NCBI GenBank assembly: GCA_947492745.1
Contig: CANLOE010000038.1
Location: 1-55,164 of the forward strand
Origin: an uncultured Cyclobacteriaceae bacterium
GTDB taxonomy: Bacteria; Bacteroidota; Bacteroidia; Cytophagales; Cyclobacteriaceae
DNA length: 55,164 nucleotides
Direction of reading: 5' to 3'
Shown: in pieces, positions 46,591-53,390 of the stretch
Position numbering within the stretch: position 1 is the first letter of the stretch
Layout: each line of letters begins with the position of its first letter
Notes under the pieces: model-generated
The model's input: the letters and a program-made list of their open reading frames with translations, nothing else
What the model was told of the DNA's origin: nothing
Databases searched by the model: none
Translations under genes and position numbers: made by a program

Positions 46591-48927
46591 TCAGTTCAAA
46601 TAAGTTCTTAGAGTAATGTAAAAGCCTCTACCGGGCCGTTGTATACTAAAATTGTCGAATGCCTTTTTGTCGAAGATATTGGTGGATTCCAGACTCACGG
46701 ATAGCTGCTCACCGTGAAGCCCATAGGATAGGCCTACATTTTGAATGAACTGTCCAGGGATGGTATTCTTCAGGTCCCTATTGCCGTCCACGGCCCAGAA
46801 GAGGTAAAAATCATGTACATAATTGGCCGTCCACCAAGCGGAAAAGTGCTTATCCTTTCCCAGGAAATCTTTTTTCCTGTATCGGATTTCCCCATTGCCG
46901 AACAGGTAGGGGATATTGGGGAGGCGGGCGTCATAGTAGCGGTCATCCACCGAGCCCGTCACATCCTTCGGAGATCGGTTACGGATGTCCTGGTAAGTGG
47001 CATTGCCCGCTAGACTGATAAAGTCGAAAGGTCGATACTGCAGCTCTACTTCCACCCCCCTGACCAGTGCTCTCAGCAGATTTTGGTATTGTGCAAAGAA
47101 CCGAGAGGTACGGAGCCAGATGATGTTGTCCGTCATCCTATAGAAGGTATTCCACGCTACTTTCAGCTTAGGGCTGTCAAACTGGAAGCTGAGATTGGCA
47201 TTATGGCTCTGTTCGGGATTCAATACGGGATTGGGACGTACTAGGGTAAAATCACCGAACAGCTCCGTTTCATCGGGCAATCGTGTAGCATATTCATAAG
47301 ACACTTTTGCCAGAAAATGCTTGAAAAACCGATAACGCAGGGATTGGGAAAGGCCAAAGTTGGATACACTTTGTCGGTTGGGCCGAAATACGAGGTTCTG
47401 AATGGCATAGCCGTCGGCCATCATATAAAAGTGCTTGACACCTGTATAACTGACCATGGCCGGAGAAAAAGAATGTTCGTAGGCCAGACCCGTCGCATTT
47501 TTGAGCAGTGTTGTCGGATTGGCATAAAAGTCCTCCCCATAAAACCGGGCCGCAATGGAGTCCCTACCATCTCGGGTAAACCAGGAAGTGAATACATTGA
47601 GAGTAAACATCCCTTTTTCCCAAGGGCCGTGACGAAGGTTGAGCCTACTGGTGGCATTTTCCGATTGGAGCTGTAACAGGTGGCGGGATGTGGACACCTC
47701 TCCTCCATTTGTTCGCCGATCGAACACCTCTCCGTTCCAGGTATATACATTGAGCGTGGTATCCACAAAATGGCCTTTGGTCATGTTCAGCCCTCCATAC
47801 CAGTTCAGTGCTGTACGGGACAGTATCTCTTCCTTCTCATAATGGGCGGAAAAGCCAAGCGTGGATTCTTTGTAGGTTGCCTCTCCATAGGGCTGCGCCA
47901 TGATGGCGTTGTGCTGAAGGTCATCATCAAGCCCAGAGTACCGAGCACTAAAGACCAGACGATCGGCATATGTTTTATCATATACGCCTACATATCCGTT
48001 GATCAGGTAATTGGTAAACCCGTCATGAAATCTCCTGACCGTAGCGGGTTCAGGATTGCCGAACCCATCGGGAACAGTCACGTCCACTTTGTAATTGTTG
48101 TCCGAGTGGTTATAGAAAGAGTTGATCCCTACTATCAAATGGTTTTCCGGGTTGACCAACTGACCGTTGATATTGACCTTGTGTGTATTGAAACTACCAT
48201 AGGAATAGGAAGCATCTATGTATGGACCATATTCCTTTCTGGATACAATATTGATGGCTCCTCCCAGCGCATCAGCGCCCAAATCAATGGGGACTACCCC
48301 TTTATATACTTCAATCCGCTCCATAAGATTGACGGGCAGCACATTCAGCCCCAGTCCCGAACCAAAGTAGTTCAGGGGGATTCCATCGAGAAAGAACTTC
48401 ACCTGTTTACCCGACATACCGTTGATAAATATGTCTGCAGCACTGCCAAAGCCTCCCCTTTGCCTCACGTTCACTCCGGAGATCCGCTTGATCACATCAC
48501 TGGTATTGTTGTTTTGGGAATAGAGATTTTTTGTTTCCAATATAGCTACACTTGCCACACTTTCTTTCAGCTGTCGGCTTTCCGATGCTCCGTTCACAAT
48601 CACCTCGTCCAATCGGGTGATATCCTCTTTGAGTGTAATATCGATCCGTAACGATTCGTTTTCCTTGAGCGTAAAGACTTGATGATAGGACTGAAAACCA
48701 ATGGAGGAGGCAATCATCGTATAAGTACCAGGGGGAAGGTTCTGAAAAGCAAGTCGCCCCGAACGATTCGTCACGGCCCCATGGGCGGTATCCGTAAGTT
48801 GAACGGCCACGCCAGGGATTCCCTCACCATCAGCATTGGATACCTTCACTGAGACAGCTGTCCCCTGCCCAAGACAAGGGCAATGAAAAAGGATGTAGAG
48901 AACAAAAATACAGGAGCGATAAATCAT
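46591..48927 (-). CDS. TonB-dependent outer-membrane receptor
   Basis: 778 residues: signal peptide (MIYRSCIFVLYILFHCPCLGQG), a carboxypeptidase-regulatory-like beta-sandwich (VSVKVSNADGEGIPGVAVQLTD, about 24-105), a plug domain (about 115-230, RISGVNVRQRGGFGSAADIFINGMSGKQVKFFLDGIPLN) and a 22-strand-type barrel ending RGFYITLRTYLN. It lacks a SusD partner, so it is of the siderophore or metal-chelate type rather than SusC. It leads a seven-gene operon down to 38229 with gaps of at most 10 bp. Its promoter is covered by two palindromes, so expression is probably repressible, most likely by a metal. Ligand unknown; the nearby His/Cys-rich peptide is a candidate. Confidence 0.94.
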   Translation of the reverse strand: MIYRSCIFVLYILFHCPCLGQGTAVSVKVSNADGEGIPGVAVQLTDTAHGAVTNRSGRLAFQNLPPGTYTMIASSIGFQSYHQVFTLKENESLRIDITLKEDITRLDEVIVNGASESRQLKESVASVAILETKNLYSQNNNTSDVIKRISGVNVRQRGGFGSAADIFINGMSGKQVKFFLDGIPLNYFGSGLGLNVLPVNLMERIEVYKGVVPIDLGADALGGAINIVSRKEYGPYIDASYSYGSFNTHKVNINGQLVNPENHLIVGINSFYNHSDNNYKVDVTVPDGFGNPEPATVRRFHDGFTNYLINGYVGVYDKTYADRLVFSARYSGLDDDLQHNAIMAQPYGEATYKESTLGFSAHYEKEEILSRTALNWYGGLNMTKGHFVDTTLNVYTWNGEVFDRRTNGGEVSTSRHLLQLQSENATSRLNLRHGPWEKGMFTLNVFTSWFTRDGRDSIAARFYGEDFYANPTTLLKNATGLAYEHSFSPAMVSYTGVKHFYMMADGYAIQNLVFRPNRQSVSNFGLSQSLRYRFFKHFLAKVSYEYATRLPDETELFGDFTLVRPNPVLNPEQSHNANLSFQFDSPKLKVAWNTFYRMTDNIIWLRTSRFFAQYQNLLRALVRGVEVELQYRPFDFISLAGNATYQDIRNRSPKDVTGSVDDRYYDARLPNIPYLFGNGEIRYRKKDFLGKDKHFSAWWTANYVHDFYLFWAVDGNRDLKNTIPGQFIQNVGLSYGLHGEQLSVSLESTNIFDKKAFDNFSIQRPGRGFYITLRTYLN

Positions 48928-48939
48928 ATGACAAAAAAA

Positions 48940-48954
48940 TGCAACAATGTTGCA
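48940..48954. promoter_or_regulatory. Operator 1 of the TonB operon
   Basis: Perfect palindrome TGCAACAATGTTGCA (TGCAAC, 3-bp spacer, GTTGCA; equally TGCAA-N5-TTGCA). It overlaps the -7 box and lies 12-27 bp before the TonB start codon, a position where a bound repressor would block transcription. It shares its core with palindromes at 48970, 50714 and 52326. Confidence 0.8.
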
Positions 48955-48980
48955 AATATAATGCTTGGATTCAAACGCAA
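48953..48980 (-). promoter_or_regulatory. Promoter of the TonB operon (TTG-N17-TATATTTG)
   Basis: On the minus strand the -33 TTG is at 48978-48980 and the -7 box TATATTTG at 48953-48960, spaced 17 bp, matching the Bacteroidota pattern TTG-N17-23-TAnnTTTG. Each element lies in or at the edge of one of the two palindromes. Confidence 0.72.
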
Positions 48981-48996
48981 GGCATTTGCGTTTGAA
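48970..48996. promoter_or_regulatory. Operator 2 of the TonB operon
   Basis: Palindrome with 11-bp perfect arms TTCAAACGCAA and TTGCGTTTGAA and the 5-bp spacer GGCAT. The ten inner bases of each arm are identical to those of the operator at 50714-50748 with the same 5-bp spacing. It contains the -33 element. No T-run follows in the sense direction, so it is unlikely to be the terminator of the upstream operon. Confidence 0.78.
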
Positions 48997-49055
48997 AAAT
49001 GGATAAAATATTCTTGACTGGACTAAAGGATGTATAAACGGCCAATCGGAATGAA

Positions 49056-49982
49056 CTATTTTTCAAAGGATAAGGAATGTATCAAGTCTTCGGCAAGCAT
49101 CTCCTCTAAAAGTACCTTTTCTTCCTTTTCGAGGGTTTCCTGTTGAAGAAAACCATCTGCTTTTTGCCATAGGGTCTTATACCCTTTGTCCAGCTGATAG
49201 GCTTCATCTTTCTCCTTTTTGATCAGATAGGTTTCCCCTCCCGTTTTGGTCAAAGTAAAAACCTGCTGGTTACGTACAAAAAAATCAGAGGAGTGCTCTT
49301 GCAGCGGTATGACCTGCCGCTCTTCATTATAGAGCAAAAAGTTCAGGGGACTTACCAAGGGAATTTCTTTCTCTTCCCCACCCTCCAGTTCAAAGACCTG
49401 TACACTTGTCGTTATCTTTCCCTCTTCTCCCGAATTACAATGGACTATTTTAACAGGTGTTTTTTCAGGGGATTGATTGATGAGCAAAGCTTTTTTTCCA
49501 TTATCTGATTGTTCCGGCCACCTACAGGAAACTTTTTCCACAAAGAAGAAGTCATCCGCAGCTGTTTTGGATAACCTGAGTTCTCCGTTGACATGGATTT
49601 CCGAAATCAGCTCATATTTGCCCAAGGGTGCATTTTCAGGCACATGGAAGGTAAAATAATAATGACGACCGGACTGGATATTTTCAAGCATTTCAATCAA
49701 TTTCTCCTTTTTGTGCTTCCCGCTCAGATAGTCGGCGAGCAGCAGCAGGGGCAAATTTTTATTGAGGTACTTCAATTTTGGTTTTTCGGCCTTTGGCTCC
49801 TCCGGCTCATGGGGCAGGCCCAGCACATGTTCTTCGAAGAGCATGGTAACGTTCCCTTTGGGATCTCGGACCCCGATCCTCACCCACGGTAGCACGTGAA
49901 AGTCGGTCAGCTTGGAGGTATTGAAATTCCAGTGGATGGTTACTGTTTGGCCCTGGACAGTCCTTTTGGGGAAAATGCTCAT
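49056..49982 (-). CDS. Unrecognised beta-rich protein of the peptide operon
   Basis: 308 residues, no signal peptide and no membrane helix, so probably cytoplasmic. I do not recognise the family. Residues about 10-65 (VTIHWNFNTSKLTDFHVLPWVRIGVRDPKGNVTMLF) and about 105-150 (HYYFTFHVPENAPLGKYELISEIHVNGEL) read like beta-sandwich, immunoglobulin-like strands. The C-terminal third is charged and helical (LQQETLEKEEKVLLEEMLAEDL). It overlaps the upstream 158-residue gene by 4 bp and ends 128 bp before the TonB gene on the same strand. As third gene after the small peptide it may process, carry or modify that peptide; this is inference. Confidence 0.85.
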   Translation of the reverse strand: MSIFPKRTVQGQTVTIHWNFNTSKLTDFHVLPWVRIGVRDPKGNVTMLFEEHVLGLPHEPEEPKAEKPKLKYLNKNLPLLLLADYLSGKHKKEKLIEMLENIQSGRHYYFTFHVPENAPLGKYELISEIHVNGELRLSKTAADDFFFVEKVSCRWPEQSDNGKKALLINQSPEKTPVKIVHCNSGEEGKITTSVQVFELEGGEEKEIPLVSPLNFLLYNEERQVIPLQEHSSDFFVRNQQVFTLTKTGGETYLIKKEKDEAYQLDKGYKTLWQKADGFLQQETLEKEEKVLLEEMLAEDLIHSLSFEK

Positions 49983-50455
49983 TTCCTTAATGCTTTAATG
50001 TTCTCTTTGCTATATTTTTTCGGATACTCCTGAAACCATTTTTTTACTGTTTCTTCTCCCAAGTGGTCGTAGGTAACGGATAGAAGTAGCTCTATTTTAT
50101 CGAGATACTCTTTCTTGGCCTTTTCCGGGTCTTGCCGTAGCAGTCGTTTTCCCCTTTCCTTATCCGCTTTTTTTGCGGGCCGATGATGAAGATATTGATC
50201 AAAATGCTCTTGCGTGAATTTGTGGTACTCGGGTGTGAACAATATCATGTTGTGCCACATTTCATCCAGTATCAAGAGGTCGTCCGGTATAAAAACACCC
50301 GTAATGGTACTGATATATAGAAATTTAAGGGTCTCTTTCAATATGTCTTCCGCCTCTGCCTTGTCGATATCGAACATATCGGTAAACCTGCAAATAACGT
50401 TTTCATCTTTATACTCCAGCATTTTCTCCAACTGGATTTTTTCCAAACTTTCCAT
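49979..50455 (-). CDS. Small protein with a WH...YxxF...HHxP motif (GRDP-like)
   Basis: 158 residues, mostly helical and highly charged. The segment LDEMWHNMILFTPEYHKFTQ followed by HFDQYLHHRP resembles the conserved core of glycine-rich-domain-containing proteins and their small bacterial relatives, in which a Trp-His pair and a later His-His pair recur; these His residues could bind metal. No biochemical role is known to me. It follows the 36-residue peptide gene after a hairpin and overlaps the next gene (ATGA-type), so it belongs to the peptide operon. It could be a modifying enzyme or chaperone for the peptide. Confidence 0.8.
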   Translation of the reverse strand: MESLEKIQLEKMLEYKDENVICRFTDMFDIDKAEAEDILKETLKFLYISTITGVFIPDDLLILDEMWHNMILFTPEYHKFTQEHFDQYLHHRPAKKADKERGKRLLRQDPEKAKKEYLDKIELLLSVTYDHLGEETVKKWFQEYPKKYSKENIKALRK

Positions 50456-50473
50456 ATTGACTATTTTCCAATA

Positions 50474-50501
50474 GCAGCAGTATGCTATTCCACACTGCTG
50501 C
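50474..50501 (-). terminator. Hairpin between peptide gene and downstream genes
   Basis: GCAGCAGT at 50474-50481 pairs with ACTGCTGC at 50494-50501 around a 12-base loop. No clear T-run follows. A partial terminator or RNA-processing hairpin just after a peptide gene would let the peptide be made in excess over the two downstream proteins, as in many precursor-peptide operons. Confidence 0.5.
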
Positions 50502-50511
50502 CGTTGGTGAT

Positions 50512-50622
50512 TTACAGACTTGAAGTACAGTGGCCACCACCACCGCAGTGTGTGCCTCCAACAGCATTTGCTGCTTTGTCTTCCAAAATTTGAGCGATTA
50601 GATCTTTTTTGATAGTATTCAT
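50512..50622 (-). CDS. 36-residue His/Cys/Gly-rich precursor-like peptide
   Basis: A short frame from ATG at 50620-50622 to TAA at 50512-50514. The first 20 residues are a charged amphipathic segment (MNTIKKDLIAQILEDKAANA) like a leader peptide, followed by VGG, a double-glycine-type site, and then THCGGGGHC and TSSL. The two His-Cys pairs around four glycines look made for metal binding, thioether or heterocycle formation, or a disulfide loop. It is the first gene of a three-gene operon with its own promoter and a 35-bp operator, and a hairpin separates it from the other genes. No C39 peptidase, radical SAM, YcaO or lanthionine synthetase is in the window, so any modification would involve the two unknown proteins or outside enzymes. 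A small metal-handling protein without processing is the alternative. Confidence 0.72.
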   Translation of the reverse strand: MNTIKKDLIAQILEDKAANAVGGTHCGGGGHCTSSL

Positions 50623-50697
50623 ATCTGATAAAATGTAGATTGATGCCTACTCTTTTGTTAGGTTTTCGGCTTACCCATTACCATTGCAATAGTGTTA

Positions 50698-50728
50698 CAT
50701 ATATAATGAAAGTAGATCTCAAACGCAA
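50698..50728 (-). promoter_or_regulatory. Promoter of the peptide operon (TTG-N20-TATATATG)
   Basis: On the minus strand the -33 TTG is at 50726-50728, inside the palindrome, and TATATATG at 50698-50705 fits TAnnTTTG with one mismatch, spaced 20 bp. The start codon is about 75 bp further on. Confidence 0.58.
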
Positions 50729-50748
50729 CTATGTTGCGTTTGAGATCT
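50714..50748. promoter_or_regulatory. 35-bp operator of the peptide operon
   Basis: A perfect palindrome: AGATCTCAAACGCAAC, spacer TAT, then its exact reverse complement. The inner arms TCAAACGCAA with a 5-bp spacing equal those at 48970-48996 upstream of the TonB gene. It covers the -33 element. The gap 50749-51093 beyond it has no gene I can support. Confidence 0.88.
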
Positions 50749-51093
50749 GTATACTATTTTCCACAACCATACTCAAGCAGTTTACTACCAACAACTTGAA
50801 TGAAAATGATGCGCGGTTTTTTATGATAAGAAAATGGTAGTTTTATCGCTTGTACCTGATATTCACTGGATAAAATGGTCAGGATTTCCTATCATGCGAG
50901 GAATCATCGTCCTAGGGAAAAATTCAATCGCATCGTAGAGGCTGCCCTGAAATGTTCGTTAAACCAGAAATAACCGATAGGATTTTATTATGAGAACATA
51001 TAGAGCAATAAAACAGTCGTTTAGGCAAGGAGGTCCGGCTCACTACTAAGGTGTAAAATATGTGCAGCGTAAAACAGCTGATTTTGAAGCCAT

Positions 51094-51260
51094 TTATACT
51101 CAAGAAAAAGTGAAGTGGGAACTTTGGGGTCCGGCAAATTATAGGAAAATCCTGCATTGGTACTATCGTCATTGGTAGATTGATCATTAAGGCTTTTCTG
51201 AGCGGAATAGTACTTTCGCAATGATCTTCGATCTTTCCCAAATCAATTGCGTCCGGGTAT
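51094..51260 (-). repeat. Family E repeat, inverted copy of 18594-18755
   Basis: Its reverse complement begins ACCCGGACGCAATTG and runs to CTTTTTCTTGAGTATA, about 80 percent identical by eye to the copy beside the first PKS gene. It continues into a family D-like segment (CAGCGTAAAACAGCTGATTTTG, 51064-51085). It ends 15 bp before the stop of the flavoprotein pseudogene. Confidence 0.65.
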
Positions 51261-51274
51261 ATGTTCGGAATGGG

Positions 51275-52207
51275 CTATTGGGAAATTTGGGAATGAGTAG
51301 GCAGTTCTTCGCTCAACAGTTGCATATTGATGGAAGCACCCGCTATCGTCCCCGAGGAGACAGCCAATGAAACCGCTCTGAGTGGTGTCGTATTGTCCCC
51401 TGCGCAGAATACTCCCTCCACACTCGTCTGTTGTGAGAAGTCTACCTCTATATAGCCCTGTTCCGTCATCTTACAACCCATTGTAGCGGGAATCCCGCAG
51501 TGCTGTTCGAACGGCACTCTCGCAAATATGGCATCGATTTCGCTACGGTTTCCATCCTCAAAGGCTATGGCTGCTATGTGGCCACTATCGTAGATCAGTT
51601 CATTGATTTTTTTCTCTACTACTCCTATCCCAAGCTTACGTACAAGACCCCATTGCTCTTCGGTCAGTGCTGACTTTCCATCCGTAAACAAGGTCAGGCT
51701 ACCCGACCAGTGTTGGATGAGTTGGCAAAGCTCAAAGGCGGTGTCACCATTAGCTAGTATTCCCAAGTTCTTATGGGCCACTTCGTAGCCATGACAATAG
51801 GGGCAATGTAACACACTGATGCCCCAACAGTCCGCAAAGCCCTTCATATCGGGCATGATATCCTTGACCCCTGTGGCAAAAAGTATCTTTTTGGAGCGCA
51901 GCTTTTGTGATTTTTGAGTCAGTACTTCGAATCCATTGATCGACCTTGCCGCAGAAATGACGGTGTCGCTCGAAAATTTGACTGTGGGGTATTTCAAAAC
52001 CTGTTTTTTTGCCGCTTCGGAAATTTCCCGAGGTGTGGCACCATCCTAGGTCAGAAAGTTATGGGAATGCGGTGTCTGCCGATTACAGGACAGACCACTA
52101 TCAATGATCAGAACCGACCTCAAAGACCTGCCCAATGCCATCGCTGCGGATAGGCCCGCGTAACTACCGCCAACTATTATCGTATCAAATTCCTTGTTTT
52201 CCATCAT
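51275..52207 (-). pseudogene. Thioredoxin-reductase-like flavoprotein interrupted by one TAG
   Basis: Full frame of about 310 residues from the ATG at 52207 or 52204. It has the FAD-binding IIVGGSYAGLSAA, a redox CxxC in CPYCHGYEV, and the C-terminal GVFCAGDNTTPLRAVSLAVSSGTIAGASI. One in-frame TAG in the context HNFLT-TAG-DGATP stands where relatives usually have Gln or Arg (CAG to TAG is one transition). Everything after it stays in frame to a normal TAG stop at 51275. Reinitiation downstream would give a protein lacking the FAD-binding N-terminus. It has its own promoter and operator of the same type as the peptide and TonB operons, so it belongs to their regulon; thiol oxidation or reduction of the Cys-containing peptide would be a natural role, by inference. 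Confidence 0.85.
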
Positions 52208-52313
52208 TGTTGTTCAGTTTTCATGCGTAAGGAAAAATAGAGAAGTTCCTATATGAAACCATTGGGAATACTCTCCCCAAGATTCCAATAAAAGCCCCAC
52301 CCCTGTACCCTTG

Positions 52314-52343
52314 CAAAGGTAAGAATATTCATCCTTCATGCAA
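52314..52343 (-). promoter_or_regulatory. Promoter of the flavoprotein gene (TTG-N19-TACCTTTG)
   Basis: On the minus strand TTG is at 52341-52343 and TACCTTTG at 52314-52321, spaced exactly 19 bp: a full match to the Bacteroidota promoter pattern. The -33 TTG lies at the centre of the palindrome 52326-52366. Confidence 0.78.
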
Positions 52344-52366
52344 CTTTGTTGCATAAAGGATGAATA
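52326..52366. promoter_or_regulatory. 41-bp operator of the flavoprotein gene
   Basis: Arms TATTCATCCTTCATGCAAC and GTTGCATAAAGGATGAATA (18 of 19 complementary) around TTT. The core ATGCAA-N5-TTGCAT is the same type as at 48940. The rest of the 52208-52537 gap shows no gene. Confidence 0.85.
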
Positions 52367-52537
52367 ACTGTGAATCAGTATATAAATCGTTATACTTTCT
52401 ATCCCGGGCCTAGGCAGGGCAACATTTTCCTACCCAAATCAATCACTGTTTTTTTCCATATACCCAAGAGGGTGCAAAATCTATCCATAACACCATATCG
52501 ACCTATCGCGTAAGGGAGATCTTGAATACAAAAACAT

Positions 52538-52858
52538 TCATTGGCGGAGATTTTCATGTAAGGGCTTGAGGATTTTTCGGTCTATATAAAAGGTTCCGAA
52601 CGGAACGACACAGGCCAGCAATACCTTCCAGGTCGTTTGCTGAAATTTCCAATGGTACTCCGCTCCCAGACTGATGGTGTTGACCACAAACAACAGAAAT
52701 AGGATCCCGTGTACAGGCCCCAAGATGGAAGATAAGGCCGTAACGCCGTAGAGGTGCTTCAGTGGTACGGAAACGAAGAGCAGGACGATCAGTGACAGTC
52801 CTTCCATAACAGCCAGTAAACGGAGTCTTCCTATGCTCGAATCGATATATGATTTCAT
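52538..52858 (-). CDS. DUF3817 small membrane protein
   Basis: 106 residues with three membrane helices (LRLLAVMEGLSLIVLLFVSVPL, ILGPVHGILFLLFVVNTISL, WKVLLACVVPFGTFYIDRKI). The VEGLS-type first helix, GPVHG and P-FGTF-D motifs are those of DUF3817 (YdzA-like) proteins, which have no settled function. The ATG lies directly after the stop of the upstream membrane protein gene, so the two are co-transcribed. Confidence 0.9.
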   Translation of the reverse strand: MKSYIDSSIGRLRLLAVMEGLSLIVLLFVSVPLKHLYGVTALSSILGPVHGILFLLFVVNTISLGAEYHWKFQQTTWKVLLACVVPFGTFYIDRKILKPLHENLRQ

Positions 52859-53323
52859 CTAAAATGTTCTTAATAGAGGCCGTTCGGCCCATGGTGAAAA
52901 TGGCCATGGTATGGCGATGAGAATAAGCACAAGTGCAATGGAAAACCATAAGAGCATGGTTCCGAATTTTTCAATGTCGGAACTTTTCCGCTTGGCTTTT
53001 GCAGAACCGATGGTGATGACAACAATAGCGACAATCATCACTGTCCAGTGGAAGATGCCGAAAAAGGTCAAGTCCCGGTTCGCCATCGATGCTTCGAAGT
53101 GGGTGAAGTAATAGTGGATAAGGGGGCTTTTCATTAATAAGAGAATACCCAAAATGAGCTGGATATGGGCAATGGTAGCCGTCCAATGCCGGACATGGTT
53201 GTCCAACGATGAGAATCGGGCATTTGAAAAATACCCCTTTGCAGCTCGGATGATCGCATACATCAACGATAGGAGCACGCACCATCTGAATAGGGAGTGA
53301 AGTATGATCAGTGTCGGGAACAT
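52859..53323 (-). CDS. Four-helix integral membrane protein (cytochrome b-like)
   Basis: 154 residues from the ATG at 53323, chosen because MFPTLIILHSLFRWCVLLSLMYAI is the natural start; the longer frame to 53491 only runs into the AraC gene. Four membrane helices, with His residues in helices 1-3 (LHSLFRW, HWTATIAHIQLILG, FFGIFHWTVMIV) that could hold haem, as in small cytochrome-b-like proteins of Bacteroidota. No function is known to me. It ends with TAG directly before the DUF3817 gene. Confidence 0.82.
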   Translation of the reverse strand: MFPTLIILHSLFRWCVLLSLMYAIIRAAKGYFSNARFSSLDNHVRHWTATIAHIQLILGILLLMKSPLIHYYFTHFEASMANRDLTFFGIFHWTVMIVAIVVITIGSAKAKRKSSDIEKFGTMLLWFSIALVLILIAIPWPFSPWAERPLLRTF

Positions 53324-53390
53324 GTATCTTTTTTTTGGGAGCAAAGATCTGTGTTCTCCTTGAAAACTTTCAGTAGCTATCCTTCCATTA

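Noticed and set aside
48970-48996. Rho-independent terminator of the peptide operon
   Set aside because: The palindrome lacks a following T-run in the sense direction and shares its arms with the promoter-linked palindrome at 50714.
50640-50840. 66-codon plus-strand frame across the peptide operon operator
   Set aside because: It reads straight through the 35-bp palindrome and promoter and shows no protein-like pattern.
513-52050. General reassignment of TAG to an amino acid
   Set aside because: TAG ends at least five intact genes at their expected C-termini here, so a wholesale code change does not fit; limited suppression stays open as a finding.
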